Origin: Streptomyces turgidiscabies Car8
GTDB lineage: Bacteria; Actinomycetota; Actinomycetes; Streptomycetales; Streptomycetaceae
Reading direction: 5' to 3'
Assembly (NCBI RefSeq): GCF_000331005.1
Contig: NZ_AEJB01000614.1
Span: forward strand, 1 to 33,110
Length of the DNA: 33,110 nt
In this document: piece after piece, positions 1-8,970 of the stretch
How the letters are laid out: each line of letters starts with the position of its first letter
Numbering within the stretch: position 1 is the stretch's first letter
Notes under the pieces: model-generated
Database searches by the model: none
What the model was told of the DNA's origin: nothing
The model's input: only the letters and a program-made list of their open reading frames with translations
Program-made: the position numbers and the translations under genes

Positions 1-10
1 CCCCCCCTAC

Positions 11-51
11 GGCCCTGAACGGGCCTCGTCCTCAATCGCCGGACGGGCTGA
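11..51. repeat. Dispersed Streptomyces intergenic repeat with terminator-like hairpin
   Basis: Positions 11-15 (GGCCC) and 21-25 (GGGCC) form a short hairpin. It is followed to about 51 by a sequence whose complement reads GTCCGGCGATTGAGGACGAG, a very common intergenic repeat in Streptomyces genomes. It probably marks the 3' end of a gene left of the window. That gene is not visible, so the orientation of any terminator is unknown. Confidence 0.5.
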
Positions 52-116
52 AAACGCGGACCTGCGCTGAAACGTACGGCCGGTCTGCGGGGGGTGCTAC
101 GGGCCGCCACCTGACA

Positions 117-527
117 GCACCGCCCGCACGACGGGAAGGCACAGACAGGCACCAGAAGAGCACCGCCCGGAACAGGGGTGCGGGCCTCCACCTGACAGCA
201 CTACCCGCGCGACAGAGAGCCAGGCTGGGCACCGGAAGAGCACAGCCCGAGCCCGGGAGATACCAGCCAACGCCACAACAGCACCGCCCGGAACAGGGCT
301 ACGGGCCCCCGCCCGAAGAGCACCGCCCGAGGCAGGGGTGCGGGCCGCCACCTGACAGCACTACCCGCGCGACAGAGAGCCAGGCTGGGCACCGGAAAAG
401 CACAGCCCGAGCCCGGGAGATACCAGCCAACGCCACAACAGCACCGCCCAGGACAGGGGTGCGGGCCGCCGCCCGAAGAGCACCGCCCGAGGCAGAGGTA
501 AAGGCCGCGCCACAACAGCACCGCCCG
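117..527. repeat. GC-rich minisatellite with 160-bp tandem duplication
   Basis: The decamer GCACCGCCCG starts at 117, 160, 281, 320, 480 and 518, with a one-base variant at 441. Most copies are followed by CAGGGGTGCGGGCC or a near variant, so each unit can fold with GCACC against GGTGC. A larger unit is duplicated: 181-340 and 341-500 align without gaps over 160 bases with 9 mismatches. Long open frames cross the region on the minus strand, but their products are low-complexity Ala/Gly/Arg/Ser/Cys peptides that repeat with the DNA, and I do not believe they are genes. From 528 to 731 I see nothing beyond GC-rich sequence and a T-tract (minus strand) next to the stop of the HAD gene. Confidence 0.8.
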
Positions 528-731
528 AGGCAGGGGTGCGGACCGGCGCCGGAGGTGCATCGGCCTCGCCGGAGGCACCGGTCGGCGCCCTCGGCGGCGG
601 TCGGCGGCTGAAGCGGGCGCGCAGCGCCTGAGCTGCCGCCCGGCCTGGCTTGAGGCGCCGCCCGGCCGGAGAGGTTCGAGCTCGCCCGGTAATCGTGCCG
701 AGACGGGTGGGCGGGTGGGAAGAAAAAACCC

Positions 732-1394
732 TCAACCCCCGACCCGCACCCGCAACTCCCCACCCTCCGCCCGCTCGACCCGCACCCCCACCAGATCCGG
801 CACCACCACATCCGGCCGATGACGGTGGGCCCGCGGCCCGACCCCCACCACCCGCATCCCCGCGGAGCGCCCCGCCGAGATCCCCGCCCCCGAGTCCTCG
901 AAGACCACACAGTCGGCGGGGTCGACCCCAAGTTCGGCCGCGCCCTTCAGAAACCCTTCCGGGTCCGGCTTGCTCGCACCCACCGACTCCGCGGTGATGC
1001 GAACATCCGGCAGCCCCAACCCCGCCGCACCCATCCGCGCGGTCGACAGCCCGACATTCGCCGAGGTCACCAGCGCGTGCGGAAGCCCCTTCAGTGAGGC
1101 CAGGAACTCGGACGCGCCCGGTATCTCCACCACGCCGTCCAGATCGGCGGTCTCCTCGGCGAGCAGACGCGCGTTGTCCGCGTAGTTCTGCTCCATGGGC
1201 CGGCCGGGCAGCAGTACCGCCATGGAGGCGTACCCCTGCCGCCCGTGCACGACCTTCATCACCTCGTCGCCGTCCAGCCCGTGCAGGTCCGCCCAGCGCC
1301 GCCAGACGCGCTCGACGACGGCGTCCGAGTTGACGAGGGTGCCGTCCATGTCGAGAAGGAGGGCGCGGGCGGTGAGCACGGTGGTGGCCGTCAT
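732..1394 (-). CDS. HAD-superfamily phosphatase (subfamily IA, sugar-phosphatase-like)
   Basis: This is a cytoplasmic HAD hydrolase of 220 residues, a normal size for subfamily IA. Near the N-terminus LLLDMDGTLVNSD carries the nucleophile and acid/base aspartates (DxD). VTSAN provides motif II, SKPDPEGF motif III, and FEDSGAGI motif IV. The helical insert between motifs I and II is of the cap type seen in beta-phosphoglucomutase-like and sugar-phosphate phosphatases, so hydrolysis of a small phosphorylated metabolite is likely; the substrate cannot be read. I chose the ATG at 1394 because GGAG lies eight bases upstream. A GTG at 1412 in the same frame lacks a ribosome site. The stop is followed almost at once by six T residues on the coding strand. 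The last ~25 residues are Val/Arg-rich and outside the catalytic fold. Confidence 0.88.
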   Translation of the reverse strand: MTATTVLTARALLLDMDGTLVNSDAVVERVWRRWADLHGLDGDEVMKVVHGRQGYASMAVLLPGRPMEQNYADNARLLAEETADLDGVVEIPGASEFLASLKGLPHALVTSANVGLSTARMGAAGLGLPDVRITAESVGASKPDPEGFLKGAAELGVDPADCVVFEDSGAGISAGRSAGMRVVGVGPRAHRHRPDVVVPDLVGVRVERAEGGELRVRVGG

Positions 1395-1592
1395 CGGCAG
1401 GGCTCCAGACACAGGTACGGGACCAAGGCGGCCCCGCCCGCCGGTCAGGGAAAACGGGCGGGAGCCACTTTGTTCCTACACGGTACAAAAGAAACCGCGC
1501 CTCCCGCTACCGCCTGGGGCAATCGTTCACCGACCCGCCACCTTCCAGGCACCCCGGACCGGCCGCCCCCAGCGCCTCCCGCCGAGCCACCC

Positions 1593-2174
1593 CTACCCAC
1601 TCACCGCCTCCCAAAGACTCCACACCCCGAGCCCCAGCATCAGCACCGCCGCGACCTTGGTGATCAGCTCCAGCGGCACCCGCTTCATCAGCGCCCGCCC
1701 GCCCACGATCCCGAGCCCCGCCACCGCCCACAGCGCGAGCACCGCGCCGAGGCCGACCGAGAGCGGGTCGTCGTAACGGGCGGCGAGGTTGGCGGTCATG
1801 ATCTGCGTGAGATCGCCGAACTCGGCGACGAGGATGAGCATGAAGCCGGCCCCTGACACCTTCCAGAAGGACTGGTCCTCGGGCCGTCGCACCTCCTCCT
1901 CGTCCCCGCCCTTCTTCAGCAGCAGGACAGCGGCTCCGCCCAGGAAGAGCACGCCGGTCAGCGCGTGGACGAGCTGCTGGGGCAGGAGCGTGAGGACGCT
2001 GCCCGCCGCGACGGCCAGCGCGACATGGACGGCGAAGGCGGCGGCGACGCCCGCGAAGACGTACGAGGCGCGGTAGCGGGTGCCGAGGACGAGCCCGGCG
2101 AGGGCGGTCTTGTCCGGGAGTTCGGCCAGGAAGACGACGCCGAAGACGAGCGCCGTGACACTGATGCTGATCAA
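1593..2174 (-). CDS. GDT1/TMEM165 (UPF0016) family divalent-cation transporter, probable Mn2+ exporter
   Basis: The protein has 193 residues and about six membrane segments in two homologous halves. Each half carries the family signature E-x-G/P-D-K/L-T: ELPDKT at residues 18-23 and EFGDLT at 118-123. These acidic motifs form the ion path in this family, whose characterised bacterial members export manganese. A charged loop (KKGGDEEEVRRPED) separates the halves. The start is TTG at 2174, preceded by GAGG four bases upstream, and the N-terminus MISISVTALVFG fits the family. A yybP-ykoY manganese riboswitch in the leader strongly supports Mn2+ as the ion and gives the regulation: expression should rise when cytoplasmic Mn2+ is high. 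Calcium or proton-coupled exchange is the alternative. Confidence 0.9.
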   Translation of the reverse strand: MISISVTALVFGVVFLAELPDKTALAGLVLGTRYRASYVFAGVAAAFAVHVALAVAAGSVLTLLPQQLVHALTGVLFLGGAAVLLLKKGGDEEEVRRPEDQSFWKVSGAGFMLILVAEFGDLTQIMTANLAARYDDPLSVGLGAVLALWAVAGLGIVGGRALMKRVPLELITKVAAVLMLGLGVWSLWEAVSG

Positions 2175-2277
2175 GGTTCCTCAATCGGTCGGGGCTGCCC
2201 CACCGAGAGTGCGATGACCTCACGCTGTCCGCGCTGCGACACCTCGGCACGGCAGCACACGTAAGACGGTGTGCTGC

Positions 2278-2394
2278 TCTGCCGAAGGTCTCGCTGGCCG
2301 GTCCGCGTGTGCGGCACCTGCCTCCGGGCGCCGGCTCAGACGAGCTGAGCAGTATGTCGACGGTCCGGCGAAGAGCTACTCCCCTTCTGCACCG
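2278..2394 (-). promoter_or_regulatory. yybP-ykoY manganese riboswitch aptamer
   Basis: Read on the minus strand, the leader contains GAAGGGGAGTAG (2387-2376), then CGACATACTG (2359-2350), a variable GC-rich arm, and GAGACCTTCGGC (2292-2281). The GGGGAGUAG and GAGACCUU loops, which dock to form the Mn2+ site, plus the CGACAUACUG strand are the hallmarks of the yybP-ykoY class. The 3' flank (2253-2260 with 2269-2276) forms a perfect 8-bp hairpin, CAGCACAC/GTGTGCTG, that could be part of the expression platform. About 100 bases separate the aptamer from the TTG start at 2174, enough for either transcriptional or ribosome-site control. No long U-tract is present, so translational control looks somewhat more likely. 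Confidence 0.88.
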
Positions 2395-2397
2395 GCA

Positions 2398-2403
2398 AGG
2401 ATA
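2398..2403 (-). promoter_or_regulatory. Probable -10 box for the riboswitch transcript
   Basis: TATCCT on the minus strand fits TAnnnT and would start transcription a few bases before the GAAGGGGAG of the aptamer, so the RNA would begin directly with the riboswitch. No convincing -35 element is present at 17-18 bases. Confidence 0.4.
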
Positions 2404-2418
2404 ACCGACCCCAGAGGG

Positions 2419-2447
2419 TTGTTATGTCATGCGCACGTCACTAACTT
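2419..2447 (+). promoter_or_regulatory. Housekeeping-type promoter of the secreted nuclease gene
   Basis: TTGTTA (2419-2424) and TAACTT (2442-2447) are separated by 17 bases, a good housekeeping-sigma promoter in an unusually AT-rich patch. Transcription would start near 2454, giving a leader of about 80 bases. The promoter diverges from the riboswitch promoter; the two -10 boxes are about 40 bases apart. Confidence 0.6.
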
Positions 2448-2534
2448 CTTACCAATCGCACATCTCGCGGCAATCAAGCGACGCAAGCATTCACTCGCTC
2501 GCGCCCAACACCCCCATCCCCCGAGGGAGTTCGC

Positions 2535-3179
2535 ATGCCGAAGTTCTACGCGCGTCGACGGCTCAGCATACTCGCCGCGCTCACCGGTCTCATAGCCTCG
2601 GTCGGACTTCTCAACGGTCCGACCGCCTCCGCCGCTCTCCCCACCCCGGTCAGCGCCGCCACCGCCCGCACCTACCTCGCCTCGCTCACCGTGAAGGCCG
2701 AGAACCGCACCGGCTACGACCGCGACCTCTTCCCCACCTGGATCACGATCAGCGGCACGTGCAACACGCGTGAGTACATCCTCAAGCGGGACGGCTCGAA
2801 CGTCGTCACCAACTCCGCCTGCACCGCCACCAGCGGCAGTTGGTACTCCCCTTACGACGGCGCCACCTGGACCGCCGCCTCCGACCTCGACATCGACCAC
2901 CTGGTCCCGCTCGCCGAGGCCTGGGACTCGGGGGCCAGCGCCTGGACCACCGCCCAGCGCCAGGGCTTCGCCAACGACGTCACCCGCCCGCAGCTGATCG
3001 CCGTCACGGACAACGTGAACCAGTCCAAGAGCGACCAGGACCCGGCCGAGTGGATGCCGTCCCTCACGTCGTACCGCTGCACCTACGTCCGCGCCTGGGT
3101 CCAGGTGAAGTACTACTACGACCTCTCGGTCGACTCGGCCGAGAAGAGCGCGCTGACCAGCTACCTCGCCAGCTGCTGA
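2535..3179 (+). CDS. Secreted HNH-type nuclease (GmrSD/DUF1524-like)
   Basis: The protein has 214 residues with a signal peptide: basic MPKFYARRRL, a hydrophobic core, and a predicted cut at ASA-A near residue 33. The mature part holds the HNH-like motif DIDHLVPLAEAWDSG (His122), a following Arg-Pro-Gln-Leu segment, and DNVNQSKSDQDPAEWMP around residues 159-175, whose Asn and Lys residues complete the metal-finger site. This pattern is seen in secreted actinobacterial nucleases related to the C-terminal domain of GmrSD (DUF1524). Four cysteines (76, 96, 182, 214) could form two disulfides in the exported protein. The ATG at 2535 has GGGAG five bases upstream. It probably degrades extracellular DNA; a role in nutrient scavenging or competition is inference. 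Confidence 0.85.
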   Translation: MPKFYARRRLSILAALTGLIASVGLLNGPTASAALPTPVSAATARTYLASLTVKAENRTGYDRDLFPTWITISGTCNTREYILKRDGSNVVTNSACTATSGSWYSPYDGATWTAASDLDIDHLVPLAEAWDSGASAWTTAQRQGFANDVTRPQLIAVTDNVNQSKSDQDPAEWMPSLTSYRCTYVRAWVQVKYYYDLSVDSAEKSALTSYLASC

Positions 3180-3206
3180 CCGGACACCCGCCCGTCCCCC
3201 GTTCGG

Positions 3207-3220
3207 CCGTCGATCGACGG
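3207..3220. other. 14-bp perfect palindrome downstream of the nuclease gene
   Basis: CCGTCGATCGACGG is self-complementary and lies 28 bases past the nuclease stop. It could be a small hairpin in the 3' end of that mRNA or a protein-binding site; no T-tract follows. Confidence 0.35.
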
Positions 3221-3260
3221 TGAAACGTCTGCATCATGCACGGAACCTCCCCGCCCTTCT

Positions 3261-3288
3261 CCGTCGTCCGTACCGTACGGTGCGACGG
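3261..3288 (+). promoter_or_regulatory. Nested inverted repeat touching the phosphatase ribosome site
   Basis: CCGTCG (3261-3266) pairs with CGACGG (3283-3288), and inside it CCGTAC pairs with GTACGG. The right arm runs into the ribosome site GGAGGAGGG that begins at 3287. In DNA it could be an operator; in RNA the hairpin would sit directly against the Shine-Dalgarno sequence of the next gene. Confidence 0.4.
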
Positions 3289-3302
3289 AGGAGGGTGATC
3301 AC

Positions 3303-5015
<1,713 letters not shown>

Positions 5016-5149
5016 GGCATCCCACACCGGCGGCGAGCCCCGTCCCCGGTGCCGGGTTCGTGCGGACGCCGACGGCATGATGAGGCGGACCGTCGGCTTC
5101 CGGTTGGCGGTTCGCTGCCAACGCGCCCCACACGCCCGGGAGTTCCCCC

Positions 5150-7168
5150 ATGTCTCCAGCGCCCGTAGAGCCGTCCAGGACCGTCTCCGGGAGCCCGCCC
5201 GGGCGTCTCTCCGTGTCCGTCGCCCTGGTCGGCGCCGGTCCGCGCGGCACGAGCGTGCTGGAGCGCCTCTGCGCCTCCGTGCCTGAACTCCTGGCGCCCG
5301 GTGCCCTGTTGACCGTGCACGTCGTCGACCCCGCGCCGCCGGGCGCCGGGCAGGTCTGGCGCACCTCGCAGTCACCCCGGTTGCTGATGAACACCGTGGC
5401 CTCGCAGGTGACCCTCTTCACCGACGACAGCGTGGACTGCTCGGGCCCCGTCCGACCGGGCCCGAGCCTGTACGAATGGGCGGCGCGCAACTCGCCCGAG
5501 GACGAGAGCGAGTTGGGGCCGGACGACTACCCGACCCGCGCCCATTACGGGCGTTACCTGGAGTGGGTGTTCGCGAAGGTCGTGCGCGAGGCGCCGCCCA
5601 CCGTACGCGTCGAGACGCACCGGGCCCGCGCGATCCGCCTCGCCGACGCCCCCGACGGCAGCCAGACTCTCACCCTCGCGGACGGCCGCACCCTGACCGC
5701 CCTGTCCGCCGTCGTCCTCGCCCAGGGCCACCTCCCCCTCTTCCCGGACGACGAGCAGCGAGGCCTCAGCTCGTACGCCGACCGACGCGGCCTGTGCCAC
5801 ATCGCGCCCGCCAACCCGGCCGACGTCGACCTCTCGCGGCTCGCCCCCGGTGAACCGGTCCTGCTGCGCGGGCTCGGCCTCAACTTCTTCGACCATCTGA
5901 CCCTCCTGACGACGGGCCGTGGCGGCCGTTTCGTGCGCGACGCGTCCAACTCCGGTGCGGGTGGTCTGCGTTATCTGCCGTCCGGGCGTGAACCGCGCCT
6001 CCACGCCGGTTCGCGGCGCGGCATCCCGTACCAGGCGCGCGGCGACAACGCGAAGGGCCCGTACGGCAGACACAGGCCGCTCGTACTCACCGACGAGGTG
6101 ATCGCCTGCTTCCGCAAGCGCGCCGACTCCGGCGAGGCGCCCGACTTCCGCACGGAGATATGGCCGCTGGTGGCGAAGGAGGTCGAGACGGTCTACTACG
6201 AAACCCTGCTGCGGACACGGGAGCTGACGACCCGCCCGCTCAGCGGCTTCCGGGACCGCTTCCTCGCCGCACCGCACCGCGACCCCCAGGAGGCGTCCGT
6301 ACTCGACGAGTTCGGCGTACCGGAGGCCGACCGCTGGTCCTGGGCGCGGATGTCACGGCCGTACGCCGGACAGGTCTTCCCCGATACCGCCGCCTGGCGG
6401 AGCTGGGTGCTCGCACACCTCCACGAGGACGCCGCCCAGGCCGAACTGGGCAATGTCGACGGGCCCGTGAAGGCGGCCCAGGACGTACTGCGCGACCTGC
6501 GCAACGAGTTGCGGCTGATCGTCGACCACGCCGGGCTGCCGGGCGGTTCGCGCCGGGATCATCTGGACCGTTGGTACACCCCGCTCAACGCGTTCCTGTC
6601 GATCGGGCCGCCCCGGCGACGCGTCGAGGAGCTGGCGGCGCTGGTGACGGCGGGCGTGGTGGAGGTACTCGGCCCCCGGCTCGACGTACGGGCCGGGGAC
6701 GGGGCCTGGGTGGCGCACTCCCCCGACGTCCCGGGCTCGGCCGTACGCGTGACCTCGCTCATAGAGGCGCGGCTGCCGGAGCCCGATCTCCGCCGGACGG
6801 CCGACCCCCTCCTCGCCGGCCTGCTGCGGACGGGCGGGGCGAGGCCCCATGTGATCGACGGCCACGAAACCGGTGGACTGGACGTCACACCGCGCCCCTA
6901 TCACCTGATAGACCGTCAAGGCAGTTCACACGCAAGGAGGTTGGCGTTCGGAGTGCCCACGGAGGGCGTGCACTGGGTGACGGCGGCCGGGGCTCGACCT
7001 GGCGTGGATTCGGTCACACTTTCGGACGCGGATGCGGTGGCGCGGGCCGTGCTGCGCTTGACCTCAAGTGCGGCCCCACGTGCGGAAACTGTGAAGCCGG
7101 AAGGGCAAACAGAGGGCCATTTGGAGACCAGGCAGTGGCCAAATGTTGAACTTGTAAGCATCGATTAG
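5150..7168 (+). CDS. FAD/NAD(P)-binding protein (NAD_binding_9-type)
   Basis: The protein has 672 residues. The N-terminal Rossmann signature VALVGAGPRGTSVLERL (glycines 28, 30 and 33) is followed by an acidic end of the second strand (VHVVDP), as expected for a dinucleotide-binding fold. Further on, LSAVVLAQGHLP resembles the second nucleotide-binding stretch of flavin monooxygenase-like enzymes. This layout matches the FAD/NAD(P)-binding proteins annotated with an NAD_binding_9 domain, large soluble proteins common in Streptomyces with no assigned substrate. The ATG at 5150 has GGGAG six bases upstream. The residues around 245-300 and the C-terminal third do not match anything I recognise. 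An oxidoreductase role is inferred from the fold only. Confidence 0.75.
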   Translation: MSPAPVEPSRTVSGSPPGRLSVSVALVGAGPRGTSVLERLCASVPELLAPGALLTVHVVDPAPPGAGQVWRTSQSPRLLMNTVASQVTLFTDDSVDCSGPVRPGPSLYEWAARNSPEDESELGPDDYPTRAHYGRYLEWVFAKVVREAPPTVRVETHRARAIRLADAPDGSQTLTLADGRTLTALSAVVLAQGHLPLFPDDEQRGLSSYADRRGLCHIAPANPADVDLSRLAPGEPVLLRGLGLNFFDHLTLLTTGRGGRFVRDASNSGAGGLRYLPSGREPRLHAGSRRGIPYQARGDNAKGPYGRHRPLVLTDEVIACFRKRADSGEAPDFRTEIWPLVAKEVETVYYETLLRTRELTTRPLSGFRDRFLAAPHRDPQEASVLDEFGVPEADRWSWARMSRPYAGQVFPDTAAWRSWVLAHLHEDAAQAELGNVDGPVKAAQDVLRDLRNELRLIVDHAGLPGGSRRDHLDRWYTPLNAFLSIGPPRRRVEELAALVTAGVVEVLGPRLDVRAGDGAWVAHSPDVPGSAVRVTSLIEARLPEPDLRRTADPLLAGLLRTGGARPHVIDGHETGGLDVTPRPYHLIDRQGSSHARRLAFGVPTEGVHWVTAAGARPGVDSVTLSDADAVARAVLRLTSSAAPRAETVKPEGQTEGHLETRQWPNVELVSID

Positions 7169-7260
7169 GCCCCCCTACGGTGGATTACCCGCTCGGTTCC
7201 GCCCCCAGGACCGATCCGTCCCCCGACGGAACGATCCCGACCGAAGGAGACATCCCCCAC

Positions 7261-7707
7261 ATGTCCGCTCGCCTCAACAAGGCACAGCCCTACGCCATCG
7301 GCCTCTTCCGGATCGTGGTCGGCCTGCTCTTCGCCTGCCACGGCGCCCGTTCGCTCTTCGGCGTCCTCGGCGGCGGGGAGACGGTAGCGGCCGGCACCTG
7401 GCCCGGCTGGTACGCGGCCGTGATCGAGCTGGTCGGCGGCACCCTGGTCCTGCTGGGCCTCGGCACCCGCGCCGCCTCGTTCATCGCCTCGGGCGCGATG
7501 GCGTACGCGTACTTCGACGTGCACCAGCCGAGTGCCCTCATGCCGATCCAGAACCAGGGCGAACTGGCCGCCGCCTTCTGCTGGGCGTTCTTCCTGCTCG
7601 TCTTCACCGGCTCCGGCGCCTTCGGCGTGGACCGGTTCCTCGCGAAGCGCTCGTCCGGCGCCTCGAAGTCGAAGGAGTCGCGGGAGAAGACCCCGGTAGC
7701 GGTCTGA
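7261..7707 (+). CDS. DoxX-family membrane protein
   Basis: The protein has 148 residues with four hydrophobic segments. Features typical of DoxX are the N-terminal LFRIVVGLLFACHGARSLFG, then GGTLVLLGLGTRAASF, AMAYAYFDVH and the acidic/aromatic end before a Lys/Ser-rich cytoplasmic tail. DoxX-family proteins are small membrane subunits linked to quinone-dependent oxidation and, in actinobacteria, to oxidative-stress complexes; no enzymatic activity can be claimed here. I set the start at ATG 7261, because GAAGGAGA lies 9-12 bases upstream; the frame is open further upstream from 7180 but has no ribosome site there. It follows the FAD protein by 92 bases and could be cotranscribed. Confidence 0.85.
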   Translation: MSARLNKAQPYAIGLFRIVVGLLFACHGARSLFGVLGGGETVAAGTWPGWYAAVIELVGGTLVLLGLGTRAASFIASGAMAYAYFDVHQPSALMPIQNQGELAAAFCWAFFLLVFTGSGAFGVDRFLAKRSSGASKSKESREKTPVAV

Positions 7708-7932
7708 TCCGTCACCACCGGCCGGTGCCCGTCCCCGTGCCCGGGGGCGGGGCGGCGCGCTCCGGGGTGAACCGCGCGTCAGGGTGAACATCGTGTGCCG
7801 AACACATGAGCCCCCCGTGGATCTCCTGTCAGACCCCCCGCGTACGCTGTATGGCTGTCACACGCCGCCCGCCGCTCCCCCGCGAGGTAGCGGCACGGAT
7901 CGGGCCGACGGGGGAGTTTCGGGGAGTCTGCG

Positions 7933-8559
7933 GTGCTTGAGAGTGTGGGGTCACTGACCGGGACCCCGTGGATCTACGCCCTGGTGGCCGTGTCCGTCCT
8001 GCTCGACGTCCTGTTGCCGGTACTGCCGAGCGGTGTCCTGGTCATCACGGCCGCCACGGCGGCCGCCGCCGGTTCGGGCGCGGCCACCGGGCAGGTGCCG
8101 CAAGAGGTCCCCGACATTCTCGCGCTCACCCTGTGCGCGGCCACGGCGTCGGTCCTCGGCGACCTGGTGGCGTACCGCCTCGCCTGGCACGGCGGGGCCC
8201 GGCTGGACCGCGCGATCGCCCGCTCCCGCCGCCTGACCAGCGCGCAGGAACGTCTCGGCCAGGCCCTCGCGCACAGCGGCGGCATCCTGGTCGTCGTCGC
8301 CCGCTTCGCCCCGGCCGGCCGCTCGGTCGTCTCCCTCGGCGCGGGCGCCGCCCACCGCAGGGTCGGCGAGTTCCTCCCCTGGTCCATCGTGGCCGGCCTG
8401 GCGTGGGCCGTGTACAGCGTCGCCCTCGGCTACTTCGGCGGCCAGTGGCTCGGCGCCACCTGGCTGGCAACAGGCGTCTCCGTAGCAGCCCTCTTCGCAG
8501 CAGGCGCAGGAGCAGCCTTCCTGATGCGCCGCCCCCGGGTAACCCGCGCACACGGGTAG
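7933..8559 (+). CDS. DedA-family membrane protein
   Basis: The protein has 208 residues and four to five membrane segments. DedA (SNARE-associated/VTT) features are the buried re-entrant region near VLLPVLPSGVLV and the conserved Arg/Gly segment VARFAPAGRSVVSLGAGAAHR, followed by FLPWSIVAGLAWAVYSVALGYFGG. DedA proteins are thought to flip polyprenyl phosphate or phospholipids and to support envelope homeostasis. This copy is divergent: the first motif lacks the usual glutamate. The start is GTG 7933 with GGGGAG six bases upstream. A second, more canonical DedA is encoded at 22692. The C-terminus ends in an Arg-rich tail. Confidence 0.85.
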   Translation: MLESVGSLTGTPWIYALVAVSVLLDVLLPVLPSGVLVITAATAAAAGSGAATGQVPQEVPDILALTLCAATASVLGDLVAYRLAWHGGARLDRAIARSRRLTSAQERLGQALAHSGGILVVVARFAPAGRSVVSLGAGAAHRRVGEFLPWSIVAGLAWAVYSVALGYFGGQWLGATWLATGVSVAALFAAGAGAAFLMRRPRVTRAHG

Positions 8560-8604
8560 CCGGCCCACGAACAAGGGGCGCATACCCAACGGACGCTGAG
8601 GAAA

Positions 8605-8650
8605 CGCGCCCTTCAGGGGCGCGAGGAACCGCGCGACAAGCCACAACGCA
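8605..8650 (+). repeat. Dispersed Streptomyces repeat, copy 1
   Basis: A hairpin CGCGCCC-TTCAG-GGGCGCG (8605-8623) is followed by AGGAACCGCGCGACAAGCC and ACAACGC. It lies 45 bases after the DedA stop and could act as its terminator. Other copies are at 8688, 23304, 25908 (minus) and 28949. Confidence 0.8.
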
Positions 8651-8687
8651 CCCGCAACCTCCACCGCCCCCCTCTGGCGCGCCCGGG

Positions 8688-8735
8688 CGCGCCCTTCAGG
8701 GGCGCGGGGAACTGCGCGACAAGCCACGACGCACC
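8688..8735 (+). repeat. Dispersed Streptomyces repeat, copy 2
   Basis: CGCGCCC-TTCAG-GGGCGCG (8688-8706), then GGGAACTGCGCGACAAGCC and ACGACGC. It is nearly identical to copy 1 and in the same direction, 83 bases further on. The rest of 8560-8847 holds only GC-rich, Pro-coding-like sequence with no gene I can support. Confidence 0.8.
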
Positions 8736-8847
8736 GGCACCCGCAACCCCACGGAACCCCCACCCCCCTCAGGCGCTCCTACCCACCCCAACCCCTCAAT
8801 TCCGCCCCGCAATCCCCCCGGCGGAAAACCAACCTCTGCCACACCCG

Positions 8848-8876
8848 TTGACTTCAACCCCCTGCCGCTCTACTTT
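8848..8876 (+). promoter_or_regulatory. Strong housekeeping-type promoter for the alpha-galactosidase gene
   Basis: TTGACT (8848-8853) and TACTTT (8871-8876) are 17 bases apart, close to consensus and unusually good for Streptomyces. Transcription would begin near 8883, giving a leader of about 88 bases. Confidence 0.65.
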
Positions 8877-8909
8877 CAGCGCGCCCCCTCGTTCGGTTCG
8901 CCGATCGTA

Positions 8910-8925
8910 GTTCGACATATCGACC
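8910..8925. promoter_or_regulatory. Probable operator downstream of the alpha-galactosidase promoter
   Basis: GTTCGACATATCGACC is an imperfect palindrome (outer TCGA arms match, 12 of 16 positions symmetric) lying about 30 bases past the predicted transcription start. Its size and symmetry fit a LacI- or similar-type sugar repressor blocking elongation or initiation. No regulator gene is adjacent. Confidence 0.4.
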
Positions 8926-8970
8926 AAAGACCCCGGGAATCGCAACGCCGCGCCCCCGGCAAGGAGCCGC

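Noticed and set aside
117..527. CRISPR-like array
   Set aside because: Spacing between the repeated decamers is irregular (about 38-121 bases), the intervening sequence is itself repeated, and there are no cas genes.
32..578. Overlapping minus-strand open frames in the repeat region
   Set aside because: Their translations repeat with the DNA and are low-complexity; three frames are open at once, as expected from GC-rich DNA.
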